In this document: positions 48,572 through 57,674 of the stretch, piece by piece
How positions within the stretch are numbered: position 1 is the stretch's first letter
Layout: each line of letters starts with the position of its first letter
Assembly (NCBI RefSeq): GCF_000379825.1
Contig: NZ_KB903814.1
Span: forward strand, 62,001-126,000
Reading direction: 5' to 3'
Source of the DNA: Longispora albida DSM 44784
GTDB taxonomy: Bacteria; Actinomycetota; Actinomycetes; Mycobacteriales; Micromonosporaceae
Length of the DNA stretch: 64,000 nt
Program-made: the position numbers and the translations under genes
The notes under the pieces: generated by a model
The model's input: only the letters and a program-made list of their open reading frames with translations
Told to the model about the DNA's origin: nothing
The model's database searches: none

Positions 48572-49557
48572 CAGAGGATCCGCGGCGCCGACGCCCGCAG
48601 GAACTCGATCGCTTCCGGGATGCCCATGTAGGCCAGCCGGGCGTCGGCGAGCTCGTCGTTCCACTGCGCGGCGATCGCCCAGCGGTCCTCGGGCGTGGTG
48701 TCGATCAGGCGCTTGCCCGGGAACAGCTCGTAGTCCTTGAGCAGTTCCTTGTGGGCCTGCATGCCCTCCTGGAACAGCTGCTCGCGGGTCATGACGAACT
48801 CGGCGTCCTCGATCGTCCCCCACAGCTCGCGGCCACGGCGCAGCACGTCGAGCACGTGCGGCCGGTCCTCGGGGTGGTCGATGAGGTGCTGGCGGACATA
48901 GGAGGAACCGACGGCCAGGTGCCGGATCTCGTCGATGGCCGCGCCCCGGGCGATCTCGCCGGCCGCCGGGTCCAGCACGCCCCACTTCAGCTCGCTCAGC
49001 TCGGTCGAGGCGGCGAGCACGCCCTCGATGATGATGGCGAAGGCGACGACGCCGCCGACGAAGTCGCCCTCGGTGCGGACGATCTGCGTCGCGAACTCCT
49101 GGACAGGGGTCAGGACCTTCTTCTTGTACTCGGCACCGGTCTGCCGGATCCAGTCCATCAGCCCCTCGGCCGGGTGGCCGAGGTTGAGCAGGTGGTTCCG
49201 GAAGATCATGTGGTGGCGGGCCTCGTCCATGAGCTGGGTCGAGAAGAACTCCAGCTCCGGGATGTCCGGGGCCATCGCGACGTAGTCGGCCAGTACCTTG
49301 GTGGCGGCCTCCTCGTCGAGCGAGCGGTACACCAGCTCCAGGGTCAGCGCCTCACGCAGCGGGCCGGGCTCGCGCATGTAGTCCGGGGTGGACAGTTCGC
49401 CGGAGTACCCGTCGGGGCGGCCCTTGAGCGTGCCCTGGGCTACGGCGGAGAACCAGTACGACAGGTCACACTGCGCGACGGTCAGTTCCAGGTTGGCCGC
49501 GCCGTCGAGCAGGCCGGGTGCGGCGTCCCAGTCGGCTTCGGCAGGTACTTTCGTCAT
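48571..49557 (-). CDS. Ferritin-like diiron oxidase (VlmB-like)
   Basis: 328-aa all-helical protein with a complete carboxylate-bridged diiron ligand set: E74 (LELV), E112xxH115 (DEARHH), E179 (IIEGV) and E210xxH213 (DEIRHL). No transit or membrane segment. In valanimycin-type clusters a ferritin-like diiron enzyme acts late in azoxy-bond formation (VlmB, from memory). Cotranscribed with a flavin-dependent N-hydroxylase pair, so oxidation of an N-N intermediate is the most likely role. An amine N-oxygenase of the same fold cannot be excluded. Confidence 0.82.
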   Translation of the reverse strand: MTKVPAEADWDAAPGLLDGAANLELTVAQCDLSYWFSAVAQGTLKGRPDGYSGELSTPDYMREPGPLREALTLELVYRSLDEEAATKVLADYVAMAPDIPELEFFSTQLMDEARHHMIFRNHLLNLGHPAEGLMDWIRQTGAEYKKKVLTPVQEFATQIVRTEGDFVGGVVAFAIIIEGVLAASTELSELKWGVLDPAAGEIARGAAIDEIRHLAVGSSYVRQHLIDHPEDRPHVLDVLRRGRELWGTIEDAEFVMTREQLFQEGMQAHKELLKDYELFPGKRLIDTTPEDRWAIAAQWNDELADARLAYMGIPEAIEFLRASAPRIL

Positions 49558-49572
49558 GATCTCTCCTTGGTC

Positions 49573-50127
49573 TCAGGTGTGCAGCCGTCCGGCGAAGGTG
49601 AGCAGTGGCAGGCCGGCGCCGGGGTTGCCCCCCAGCACCTCGGCGATGATCAGGTCGTGGTCCCCGGCAGGGAACCAGTCGGTGGCCCGGCAGGACAGGT
49701 GGGCCAGGCAGCCGCCGAGCAGCGGGGCCCCGGTCACCTGGTCGGTGGTCCAGCGCTCCGCGCCGAACTGGGCGTCACCGGGCCGGCGGCGCGGGTCTGC
49801 GAACCGGTACGCCAGGTCGCCCTGCCCGCTGGCCAGCACGTTCACGGAGAACAGCCGGGCGCGCTTGACCATCCCGGCCAGCGAGGACCCGGAGGTCAGG
49901 CAGGCGGCCACCAGCAGCGGCTCGCGGGACACCGGCACGAGGGCGCTGACCGTCGCCCCGTGCCGCAGCCCGTCCTCGCTGATCGTCAGGACGGTCACGC
50001 CCGAGGCCATCCGGCGCAGCGCGCGGCGGGCCGCGTCACCGTCCGGAGTGGACAGCGCCCCGGAGCCCTCGCCGAGCCCGACGAGAAGCTCGACGGTGGC
50101 GAGGGCCCCGGCCGTGCCGCTGGTCAC
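49573..50127 (-). CDS. Flavin reductase (VlmR-like)
   Basis: 184-aa FMN-binding split-barrel reductase (RRMASGVTVLTISEDGLRHG, SVNVLASGQGDLAYRFA). Supplies reduced flavin to the N-hydroxylase encoded two genes upstream. GTG 50127 overlaps the membrane-protein stop by 4 bp, so the long upstream open frame is not used. Confidence 0.88.
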   Translation of the reverse strand: MTSGTAGALATVELLVGLGEGSGALSTPDGDAARRALRRMASGVTVLTISEDGLRHGATVSALVPVSREPLLVAACLTSGSSLAGMVKRARLFSVNVLASGQGDLAYRFADPRRRPGDAQFGAERWTTDQVTGAPLLGGCLAHLSCRATDWFPAGDHDLIIAEVLGGNPGAGLPLLTFAGRLHT

Positions 50128-50630
50128 GCCTTCACGTCCGCTGGGACGTCCTCGGCGAGCGGGGCCGGCACCCGGGTGACGGCGTCGGAGCGGGAGCGCA
50201 GGCGCTCGGCGAGCTGCTGGTACATCGGGTTCGGCATCGGCTCGAAGGTCTGGCCGAAGGGCTTGAGGAAGTTGCCGAACAGGCCGCGGTCGCCGAGCAC
50301 GTGGAACGGGATGGCCAGCAGTGCCCACTCGGGCCCGACGAAGTACAGCCACAGGCCGATGACGGCCATCTGCGTGATCAGGCTGTGCGCGAAGTTGTAG
50401 AGCACGTAGTACGTCTTGGAGATCCGGCCGTCGGGGCTCCTGCGGAACGCGATCGCGCCGGGGATGTAGCCGACCAGGTCGATCCACGCGAACAGCAGGA
50501 TGAACGGGATCCACCTGATCTCGGTGAAGTGCACGATGATCAGGATGATCGACAGGGCGAAGGCCACCAGGTACTCGGCGCGGTGCAGCTTGAACGTGAC
50601 CGGCGACTCGTAGGGGTTGAGCTGGTCCAT
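50124..50630 (-). CDS. Small membrane protein (VlmO-like position)
   Basis: 168 aa with four likely membrane helices (YLVAFALSIILIIVHF, WIPFILLFAWIDLVGY, LITQMAVIGLWLYFV, WALLAIPFHVLGD). AAGGAG lies 8 bases before ATG 50630. Between the N-hydroxylase and reductase genes. Valanimycin and related azoxy clusters conserve a small membrane protein (VlmO) implicated, as I recall, in N-N bond formation. Equivalence is inferred from size, topology and place. Confidence 0.68.
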   Translation of the reverse strand: MDQLNPYESPVTFKLHRAEYLVAFALSIILIIVHFTEIRWIPFILLFAWIDLVGYIPGAIAFRRSPDGRISKTYYVLYNFAHSLITQMAVIGLWLYFVGPEWALLAIPFHVLGDRGLFGNFLKPFGQTFEPMPNPMYQQLAERLRSRSDAVTRVPAPLAEDVPADVKA

Positions 50631-50665
50631 GACGGACACTCCTTGGCTTGCTGGGGGCTTGGGTG

Positions 50666-51808
50666 TTACTGGAGCCTGAGCTGCTGACCCTGGAAGTACT
50701 CGTCGAGCTGCGTGGCCACGCTGGCCCGCGACGGCGGGTGGAAGGCCAGGGCCCGGACGGCCGAGGCCAGGTAGGCCACGTCGAAGGACTTGATGAACGC
50801 GATGCCCCCGAGCATCTCCGCGGCGAGGTCCACCGTCGCGGCCAGCAGGTCCTGCCCGGCGTAGCGGGCGACGAGCACCGAGGCCACCGCCTCGTCCCCG
50901 CTCAGCCCGGCCTCCACCGCCCGCGCGGTGCCTTCGAGGAGCGCGATGGCTGCGTCGAGCTTCGTCGCCAGGGCCGCGCGGGACTGCGCGTCGCCCCTTC
51001 CCGCCTCGAAGACCGCGTTGACCAGCGTGGACGCCGCCCCGGTGTAGGTAGCCGAGGCCAGCAGCTCGAACCAGAGGAAGCCGGACTGCTGGAGGTCGTC
51101 GAGCCGGTCGGCGTCGTCCGGGGTGCTGGTGATGGCCAGTTCCTCCGGGACGAGGACGTTGTCGAGCAGCACCTCGTGGCTCTGGGCGGCGGCCAGTACC
51201 GGGCTCGCCCAGAACGGCCGGGTGGTGATGCCAGGCGAGTTGCCGGGGATGAGCAGCAGGGCCAGAGCGCCGTTGCCGTCGGCGTCGGTCACGGCAACGC
51301 TCGCCGTCAGGACGTCCATCGCCGACGAGAGGCTGCACGGCTTCTTGGAACCGTTGACCCGGTACCCCTCCGGCGTCAGCTCTGCGGTCACCGAGGGCAG
51401 CAGGATGTTCTGGTCGGTGCGGCCCTCCGCCCAGCCGGAGGCGAGCAGCAGCCCGTCGGCCGCGATGCCGGACAGCACCTTGACCTGGGCCGGGGTCAGC
51501 CGGTCGGCGGTCTCGGCGAGCGCGAAGAGCATCGCGACCGTGAAGTGGTGCATGGCCGTGGCGATGCCGAGCGACGGCGACAGGGCCGACAGGGCGCGCT
51601 GCACCCGGACGGCTTCGAGCGGGCTGGCCTCACCGCCGGCGTACGAGGCCGGGACGAGCAGGCCGGGGCCGTTGTGCCGCCGGTAGATCTCGATCACGGG
51701 GCTGCCCTCGGCCTCGCGCTCGGTGAGGGTGAGGTCCTCGAGCGCGGCCAGCAGGCCGGGGTGGAAGCGCTCGCAGGCCTCGCGGGCCACGGTGAGTGAA
51801 CGCAGCAT
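50666..51808 (-). CDS. Acyl-CoA-dehydrogenase-fold amine N-hydroxylase (VlmH-like)
   Basis: 380-aa flavoprotein with the acyl-CoA dehydrogenase fold (middle-domain SGWAEGRTDQN, SKKPCSLSSAMDVLT). It lacks a convincing acyl-CoA catalytic Glu, and a reductase gene is in the same operon. Two-component monooxygenases of this group hydroxylate amines (VlmH, isobutylamine N-hydroxylase). First gene of a five-gene operon, preceded by an inverted pair of SARP-type heptads. Confidence 0.82.
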   Translation of the reverse strand: MLRSLTVAREACERFHPGLLAALEDLTLTEREAEGSPVIEIYRRHNGPGLLVPASYAGGEASPLEAVRVQRALSALSPSLGIATAMHHFTVAMLFALAETADRLTPAQVKVLSGIAADGLLLASGWAEGRTDQNILLPSVTAELTPEGYRVNGSKKPCSLSSAMDVLTASVAVTDADGNGALALLLIPGNSPGITTRPFWASPVLAAAQSHEVLLDNVLVPEELAITSTPDDADRLDDLQQSGFLWFELLASATYTGAASTLVNAVFEAGRGDAQSRAALATKLDAAIALLEGTARAVEAGLSGDEAVASVLVARYAGQDLLAATVDLAAEMLGGIAFIKSFDVAYLASAVRALAFHPPSRASVATQLDEYFQGQQLRLQ

Positions 51809-51877
51809 CGCCTCTGCCTCTCTGCTGGGGAAGCCGCTGACGGGCTGGGGAAGTCACAGACGAGCATGGCAACGCGG

Positions 51878-51906
51878 CCTGACCAGGGCCTGACTCCGAC
51901 CTGACC
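51878..51906 (+). promoter_or_regulatory. SARP-type heptad triad before decarboxylase gene
   Basis: CCTGACC (51878), CCTGACT (51889) and CCTGACC (51900) at exact 11-bp steps, 54 bp before the decarboxylase ATG. Same heptad family and spacing as 12952-13027. The SARP gene at 53834 is the obvious candidate activator. Confidence 0.8.
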
Positions 51907-51919
51907 CGGGTTTTGACGA

Positions 51920-51937
51920 GGTCAGCACGGGATCAGC
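51920..51937 (-). promoter_or_regulatory. Reverse SARP-type heptad pair facing the N-hydroxylase operon
   Basis: On the minus strand GCTGATC (51937-51931) and GCTGACC (51926-51920) are 11 bp apart, in the right direction for the operon starting at 51808. Confidence 0.6.
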
Positions 51938-51959
51938 CGGACGGGCATACGGTGAGAGA

Positions 51960-53366
51960 ATGAGTGATGTCGATACGGATGTGCTGAATCTCGCGGCGCG
52001 GCAGGCGATCGGCTACCTGACGGGCCTCGCCGAACGGCCGGTCGGCCCGGACACCACCCCGCAGGCGATGGCCAAGCTGCTCGGCGGGCCGCTGCCGGAG
52101 GGCCCGAGCCCGGCGGCCGAGACGATCGAGCTGCTGGGCCGGGCCGCCGCGGAGGGCGGCGTTGTCGCCAGCTCCGGCCCCCGGTACCACGGCTTCGTCG
52201 TCGGCGGGACGCTGCCGGTGGCGATCGCCGCCGACTGGATCACGTCAGCCTGGGACCAGAACAGCGGGGTCTACGACCTCGGCCCGGCCGTCGCCACCGC
52301 CGAGCAGGTCACCGGCCGCTGGCTGGCCGAGCTGTTCGGGCTGCCGGAGGGCGTGTCGGCGGGCTTCCCGACCGGCTGCGCGATGGCCCACGTGGTCGCG
52401 CTGGCCTCAGCACGCCACCACGTGCTGGCCCAGGCAGGCTGGGACGTCGAGCGCGACGGGCTGGCCGGGGCGCCGAGGGTGCGGATCGTCGTGGGTGCGC
52501 AGCGGCACCTGACCATCGATCTGGCACTGCGGTACCTGGGTTTCGGTACGGGTGGCACGATCGTGGTCCCCGCCGACGAGCAGGGCCGGATGATCCCGGC
52601 CGAGCTGGAGCGGGCCCTCGAAGGCGGCGATGGGCCGCTGATCGTGTGTACCCAGATCGGCGACGTGAACTCCGGCGCGATCGACCCGGTCGGCGAGCTG
52701 ACGGACATCGCGCACCGGCACGGCGCGTGGGTACACGTCGACGGGGCGTTCGGGCTGTGGGCGGCTGCCAGTCCCGCGTTGCGCCCGCTGGTGGCCGGGA
52801 TCGAACGGGCCGACTCGTGGGCCACCGACGCGCACAAGTGGCTCAACGTGCCCTACGACTGCGGGCTCGTGTTCGTCCGGCACGCGGCGGCGCACCAGGC
52901 GGCGATGCTGAACACCAGGGCCGAGTACCTGCCGGACGGCACCGCAGACAAGCGCGACCCGATCGAGTGGGTCACCGACTTCTCCCGGCGGGCGCGGAGC
53001 CTGCCCGTGTGGGCGGCGCTGCGGACGCTCGGCCGGTCCGGGGTCGCGGCGCAGATCGACCGGTCGTGCGCGATGGCCCGCCGGTTCGCCGGCCAGCTGG
53101 CCACAGTGGACGGTGTGGAGATCCTCAACGAGGTCGTCCTGAACCAGGTGATGGTCCGCTTCGGCGGCTCCGACGCGCTGACGAAGGACGTGATCGCGCG
53201 GTTGCAGGCCGGCGGCGAGTGCTGGTTCGGCGGGACGGCGTGGCGGGGTCAGGGCGCGATGCGGATCTCCGTGGCCTCCTGGCGGACGGGGCCGTCCGAT
53301 GTGGACCGCACGGTCGCCGCGATCCGGGGCGCGCTGGCCGCCGCGCTGGCCGCGTCGGGAACGTGA
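51960..53366 (+). CDS. PLP-dependent amino-acid decarboxylase (group II)
   Basis: 468 aa of the glutamate/aromatic/valine-type decarboxylase family. PLP lysine K293 in TDAHKWLN, and D261 in HVDGAFG for the pyridine nitrogen. Would convert an amino acid to the primary amine that the divergent N-hydroxylase oxidises, as VlmD does with valine. Substrate not readable. Promoter carries the SARP triad. Confidence 0.85.
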   Translation: MSDVDTDVLNLAARQAIGYLTGLAERPVGPDTTPQAMAKLLGGPLPEGPSPAAETIELLGRAAAEGGVVASSGPRYHGFVVGGTLPVAIAADWITSAWDQNSGVYDLGPAVATAEQVTGRWLAELFGLPEGVSAGFPTGCAMAHVVALASARHHVLAQAGWDVERDGLAGAPRVRIVVGAQRHLTIDLALRYLGFGTGGTIVVPADEQGRMIPAELERALEGGDGPLIVCTQIGDVNSGAIDPVGELTDIAHRHGAWVHVDGAFGLWAAASPALRPLVAGIERADSWATDAHKWLNVPYDCGLVFVRHAAAHQAAMLNTRAEYLPDGTADKRDPIEWVTDFSRRARSLPVWAALRTLGRSGVAAQIDRSCAMARRFAGQLATVDGVEILNEVVLNQVMVRFGGSDALTKDVIARLQAGGECWFGGTAWRGQGAMRISVASWRTGPSDVDRTVAAIRGALAAALAASGT

Positions 53367-53833
53367 CAGGACTGGGATCACCGGCAGGGCCGGACCCGCT
53401 TCGCAGCTCCCGGGCGCAGGACGCCCCGGGGGCTGCGAGCGTGTACGGGGCCCCTGGTCAGCGGGCGATCCGGGCTGCGGGCGCCCCGGCATTTTATCGC
53501 CGTCCATTGTAGACAATCCATGCCTGTTCTATCGGGTGAAACGGCATTCGGAGACTGTACGAACGTATTGAATGTCTCATGTGGGGTATGGGAGTATCCC
53601 CCGGTGCACCTGAGTCGTTTTCACACTTCTATCCGCCGGAGGCTGAGAAGTAAGTGATCAATAGCATCCGGCCGTGATCACGTGCGATGTCAGTAATCGT
53701 GTGATCAACGACGGATGCCCCAGCCCCTCCGAGCGTGTCCGCTACCGCCCGTATGTCGCACCGCTGAACAGGAGGCCGCCGAAGTGCCGCATGACTTGAT
53801 CGCAACGACCGGATCGCAGGGCCAGGTGCCCCG
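53367..53833. other. 467-bp intergenic region with three GTGATCA repeats upstream of SARP gene
   Basis: No gene is seen. The stretch 53490-53720 is markedly AT-richer than the rest of the window. GTGATCA occurs at 53654, 53674 and 53701, the middle one inside the perfect palindrome CGTGATCACG. ATTGT-N2-ACAAT lies near 53510. Likely the control region of the pathway-specific SARP gene. Confidence 0.5.
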
Positions 53834-54625
53834 ATGTTGAACTATCTCGTCCTCGGATCGATGGAGATCCGCGGACCACAGGACAGCATCGTCCGCCCGG
53901 CGGGGACGATGCGCCAGACACTGCTCGCCACGTTCCTCGCGGCCGGCGACAAGCTCGTCACGATCGACGCGCTCGCCGAGGAGCTGTGGGGCACCACCCC
54001 GCCGTCCAAGATGGAGAACGCGCTCCAGGCCCAGGTGTCCCGGCTCCGCAGGACACTGGCGAAGCTGGAGCCCGACCGCAGGGAGCCGAGGCTGACCACG
54101 ACAGCCTCCGGATACCGGCTGAACGTGCACTGGAGCGAGCTGGACGCGTGGTCGTTCCTCCGCACCGTCGAGGCCATCCGCAACCGGGCCGGCACCGACC
54201 TGCACCGCGACATCGCCGAGCTGCGTGAGGCCCTGGCACTGTGGCGGGGCCCGATCTTCGGCGGCCTGGCCGGCGGCCCGGTGTGCCAGACCGCAGCCAT
54301 CAAGTACGCCGAGGCGCGGACCACGGCACTCGAGCTGCTCTACGACCTGGAGCTCAAGACCGGCGGCCACACCCGGATCATCCCGGAGCTGACCGAGCTG
54401 GTCGCGCAGAACGCGATGCAGGAGCACTTCTGCAGCCTGCTGATGGTCGCGCTCTACCGTTCCGGGCGGCAGATCGACGCGCTCACCGTGTACCGGCAGC
54501 TCCGCTACCGGCTCGCCGAGGAGCTGGGGGTCGAGCCCTCGCCGGTGCTGCGCAGGTACGAGAAGGCCATCCTGGACCACGATCCGCTCCTGATGCGGAT
54601 GGAACACCAGATGGCGATGCGTTAG
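53834..54625 (+). CDS. SARP-family pathway activator
   Basis: 263 aa. N-terminal OmpR-type winged helix (TIDALAEELWGTTPPSKMEN, residues about 1-95) and bacterial transcriptional-activation domain (about 100-245; AEELGVEPSPVLRRYEKAIL). Small SARP without ATPase domain, the usual size of antibiotic cluster activators. Its expected binding pattern, direct heptads with 11-bp period, is found at 12952, 12999, 51878 and 51920. No strong ribosome site, so translation may be weak or leaderless. Confidence 0.9.
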   Translation: MLNYLVLGSMEIRGPQDSIVRPAGTMRQTLLATFLAAGDKLVTIDALAEELWGTTPPSKMENALQAQVSRLRRTLAKLEPDRREPRLTTTASGYRLNVHWSELDAWSFLRTVEAIRNRAGTDLHRDIAELREALALWRGPIFGGLAGGPVCQTAAIKYAEARTTALELLYDLELKTGGHTRIIPELTELVAQNAMQEHFCSLLMVALYRSGRQIDALTVYRQLRYRLAEELGVEPSPVLRRYEKAILDHDPLLMRMEHQMAMR

Positions 54626-54891
54626 CGAGCCAGCTGGGCAACCGGGAAGGGGCGGCCGGGTGCGAGACCCGGCGCCGGGCAGCTGATCGTCACCCGCCTG
54701 TGATCAGCCAGCCGGCCGGCCACCGTCCCATCTCCGGCCGCCCGGCGCCCTGCCGGATCCCGCGTTCCAGGCCAGCAGCCCTGCGGCTGCGGGTCAGGTC
54801 ACGCCCTGACGTTATGGCCGCGCGGCGCGCTGGCAACAGGACTCATGCCGCCGTACAGGGAACTTCAGCCGTCAGCTTCTACAGTCGCCGC

Positions 54892-55530
54892 ATGATCAGC
54901 GATACCGTGTCCGGCCTGCTGGCCCGGGTCGTGCTGCACGCCGCCTGGCTCTACGGAGTGGAGGCGGCCGAGTTCGGGCGACTGCCGGGGCTGACCGCAC
55001 CGGCTCTCTCCGCGACCGGCCCGGACTCCGGGCTTGTCCGGGTACCGGCAGCTTCGATGACCCGGCGGTGGAGCCTCGTGCAGCACCCGGCCCCGCCCCG
55101 GCACCAGCAGCTCGCCGAGGAGAGCATGGACAGCCCGCTCCCCGGCGCCGATCCGCACATGGCCGCGATGCTGCGGCGGTACGCGGAACTGGCCAGCCTG
55201 ACCGCCCGCCTCGCACCGTGCTGGCTGGAGAAGTTCCGCTGCGAGCTGCTGGCCGCCCTGTCCAGCGGGGACTGCACCCTGGACTCCGTCGCCCGGCGGC
55301 TGACCGTGAGCGGGCGGAGCATGCAGCGGCGGCTCGCAGAGAAAGGCACGAACTGGCGGTCCGAGCTTGAGGCCGCGCGCTGCGAACAGGCGGCTGGCCT
55401 GCTCCGGGGCACGGATCTGAGCACAGAGGCCATCGCGGCGCGCACCGGCTACAGCGACGCGCGGGCACTCCGCCGGGCCTTCCGCCGCCGGATGGGGCGG
55501 ACACCGGCGGAGTTCCGGCGCGAGCGGTAA
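54892..55530 (+). CDS. Short AraC-family regulator
   Basis: 212 aa with two C-terminal HTH motifs (LDSVARRLTVSGRSMQRRLA and TEAIAARTGYSDARALRRAF). The N-terminal part is short and lacks a clear cupin or arabinose-binding domain, about 90 residues less than typical OruR-type AraC proteins. ATG 54892 chosen; an in-frame ATG at 54814 is possible. The 266-bp gap upstream shows no other gene. Confidence 0.78.
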   Translation: MISDTVSGLLARVVLHAAWLYGVEAAEFGRLPGLTAPALSATGPDSGLVRVPAASMTRRWSLVQHPAPPRHQQLAEESMDSPLPGADPHMAAMLRRYAELASLTARLAPCWLEKFRCELLAALSSGDCTLDSVARRLTVSGRSMQRRLAEKGTNWRSELEAARCEQAAGLLRGTDLSTEAIAARTGYSDARALRRAFRRRMGRTPAEFRRER

Positions 55531-55721
55531 CCGGCAGCCCCCCACGGTTCGCGGTTTGCAGCTCAGTGCTCCGGGCTGCCGCACACAGCCCGGGCCGCGT
55601 GGCTGAGCGGCGGGCGGAGAATGCCGGCCATCCGCCGCGTACCGGTGTGGCCGGTCAGCGCAGGAGCGCCCAGAGCGCGAGCCTGGGCGCTTCCCGTCAG
55701 CCGCACAGCGGGGCGGGCCGC

Positions 55722-56747
55722 TCAGGCCGGCACCGGCGCCAGGTCGATGACGTCGCCGAGGCGATGGCCGGTGTCCAGGAAGGTCACTGGCGCGCCGGCT
55801 GCCTCCTCGACCTGGCGGATGAGGTCCCGCACGCGGGGCGTGATGGCGCCGGAGTCGCGGGCGCCGCGCATCCCCGGCTCGTAGTGGTCGCAGAACGTGA
55901 GGGCGATCTGGGTCGGCCCGTTGAGCATCGCCGCGTACTCCAGGAGCGCGAAGTCGATGCTCTCCGCCTTGCGCCGCGCCCGCCCGGTGACGACCCCGTA
56001 CTCAGCGATGCCGCGCGCCACGGCCTCCGCCTCGGTCATCTCGTGGGGCAGCGGGCCCTGGCCGACCCGCGTGGGCATGGCCTTGACGACCATGACGACG
56101 TCGGTGGCCAGCCGCCAGTTGAGGCCCACGTCGTCCATCGCGGCGGCGGCCGTGCAGTTGTCCGACGTGGTGTAGGGGTAGTCGGGGCTGAAGGCCAGGG
56201 ACAGCATCGTGCCCTGCGAGCCCTCGACGATCGCGGTCTTCCCCTCGGCGGCCGCCACGGTGTTGACCTCACGGGCGACGTCCATGACGTACGGGGCGAG
56301 CTCGGGGAGGTCCCGGGCCTGCTGCGCGCGGCGGAGGATGAAGTCGGCGCGGGCGTGGCCGTTGCCGGTACAGGTCGAGCCGATCAGCCCGGCGAGGTGA
56401 GCGTCGGCCTGCTCGGCCCGGATGTGCTCGGGGGTGATCACGGCGCAGCGCCCGTCGACGAACGCCCGGCCGGCCAGGCCGAACCGCTCGATCTCCCCCG
56501 CCAGGACCTGCGGGTCGACCAGGACGCCGGAGCCGACGGCGACCCTGGTACCCGGGTTGAGCCAGCCGGTGGGCAGCTGGCGGGCCTTGACGAGCGTGCC
56601 GTCCTCCAGGGTGACGCTGGCTCCGGCGTTGGTGCCGACCCCGGCGCGCACCGTGAGGTCCGCGTTGTGCTTCCTGGCGAGGTGGGCCGTTGTCTTGCCC
56701 TTGCCGGAGTCGCCCCACAGGGCATCGACGACGATGATGGCGCTCAC
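55722..56747 (-). CDS. Short adenylosuccinate synthetase homologue with altered active site
   Basis: 341 aa of the PurA family: GDSGKGK (12-18, D13 conserved), DNCTAAAAMDDVGLN and GARDSGAITPRVRD. Housekeeping PurA is about 430 aa; this length is like archaeal forms. The motif NAGHT that carries catalytic His41 in E. coli PurA reads NAGAS here (A43). So it probably does not make adenylosuccinate; it may phosphorylate or ligate another substrate. GTG 56747 overlaps the TrmB gene stop by 4 bp. The PurB-like gene in the left arm is a possible partner. Confidence 0.82.
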   Translation of the reverse strand: MSAIIVVDALWGDSGKGKTTAHLARKHNADLTVRAGVGTNAGASVTLEDGTLVKARQLPTGWLNPGTRVAVGSGVLVDPQVLAGEIERFGLAGRAFVDGRCAVITPEHIRAEQADAHLAGLIGSTCTGNGHARADFILRRAQQARDLPELAPYVMDVAREVNTVAAAEGKTAIVEGSQGTMLSLAFSPDYPYTTSDNCTAAAAMDDVGLNWRLATDVVMVVKAMPTRVGQGPLPHEMTEAEAVARGIAEYGVVTGRARRKAESIDFALLEYAAMLNGPTQIALTFCDHYEPGMRGARDSGAITPRVRDLIRQVEEAAGAPVTFLDTGHRLGDVIDLAPVPA

Positions 56748-57652
56748 TGGTGGCCTTTCTCGGGGGTGGCCGGCACCGGGCCGGTACCAGGGGTTGTCGC
56801 CGCCGGGTCCAGGAGGGCGGCGATCCCCTCGCCGCCCGCGCCGAACCCGACGATCGAGATGAGCTGCCGGGCCTGTTCCGGCGGGAGCAGGCGGGCCCGG
56901 AGCTGGACGAGGTGCGGGCCGAACTCCGCTTCGAGCTGCGGGCCGAGCCGCTCGTAGATGGCCGCCATGTAGGTCTCGTCGCGGATGAGCTTCTCCACGA
57001 CCCACACGAGCGCCGGATGACGGGTGTAGACAGCGCCGACCGGCTCGTCGAACGACGCGACCAGGGCGGTGGTGTGGTCCGTGGCCAGGGTGAGCACGTG
57101 GCCGCCGACGCTGCGGGCTGCGGGCTCGTGCCGGTAGACCTCCGCGAACGCAAGGTCTGAGGACTCGTCGCCGGACACGTTCACCACGACCTGGCAGCCG
57201 GCCTCCGACGCCGCGCGCAGCGGGCCGGCCAGCCAGGTCAGGTCGCTGGCCGTCAGGCACAGGGCGACGCGCCGCCGGGCCTCCGCTACCAGGGTGAGGA
57301 CCTGGCTGGTCACGGCGTCGCGGTCGCGGAGTGTGTACGCGGCCTGTTCCTCGGGGGCCGCGATCGCGCTCAGGTCGGCTATCAGGCTGTCGGCCCGCTC
57401 GGCGGTCTGCTGCTTGATCCGGCCGAGGACGTCGGCGGGCGGGCAGGCCACGTACCGGGCGGGGCCCTCCTGGGTGGCGCTGGTGACGACGCCACGGTCA
57501 GCCAGCGTGCCCAGGACCTGGTACACGTTCGCCCGGGGCATGCCGGCGTGCTTGGCCACCTCGTACCCGGTGGCGAGGGGCTGCTCCAGCAGCGCGACGT
57601 AGACGCGGGCCTCCTGTGAGGAGAAGCCCAGCTCAGTGAGGCGGTCGATCAC
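56744..57652 (-). CDS. TrmB-family transcriptional regulator
   Basis: 302 aa. N-terminal winged HTH (LGFSSQEARVYVALLEQPLA, YEVAKHAGMPRANVYQVLGT) and a C-terminal effector domain. GTG 57652 chosen because a perfect dyad operator lies just upstream (57675-57695). Cotranscribed with the PurA-like gene and divergent from tauE. Confidence 0.85.
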   Translation of the reverse strand: MIDRLTELGFSSQEARVYVALLEQPLATGYEVAKHAGMPRANVYQVLGTLADRGVVTSATQEGPARYVACPPADVLGRIKQQTAERADSLIADLSAIAAPEEQAAYTLRDRDAVTSQVLTLVAEARRRVALCLTASDLTWLAGPLRAASEAGCQVVVNVSGDESSDLAFAEVYRHEPAARSVGGHVLTLATDHTTALVASFDEPVGAVYTRHPALVWVVEKLIRDETYMAAIYERLGPQLEAEFGPHLVQLRARLLPPEQARQLISIVGFGAGGEGIAALLDPAATTPGTGPVPATPEKGHQ

Positions 57653-57674
57653 ATGGGCACACGCTACATGGGCG

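Noticed and set aside
53834-54625. Gamma-butyrolactone receptor site upstream of the SARP gene
   Set aside because: No sequence like the known ARE consensus was found; only TGATCA repeats are visible.
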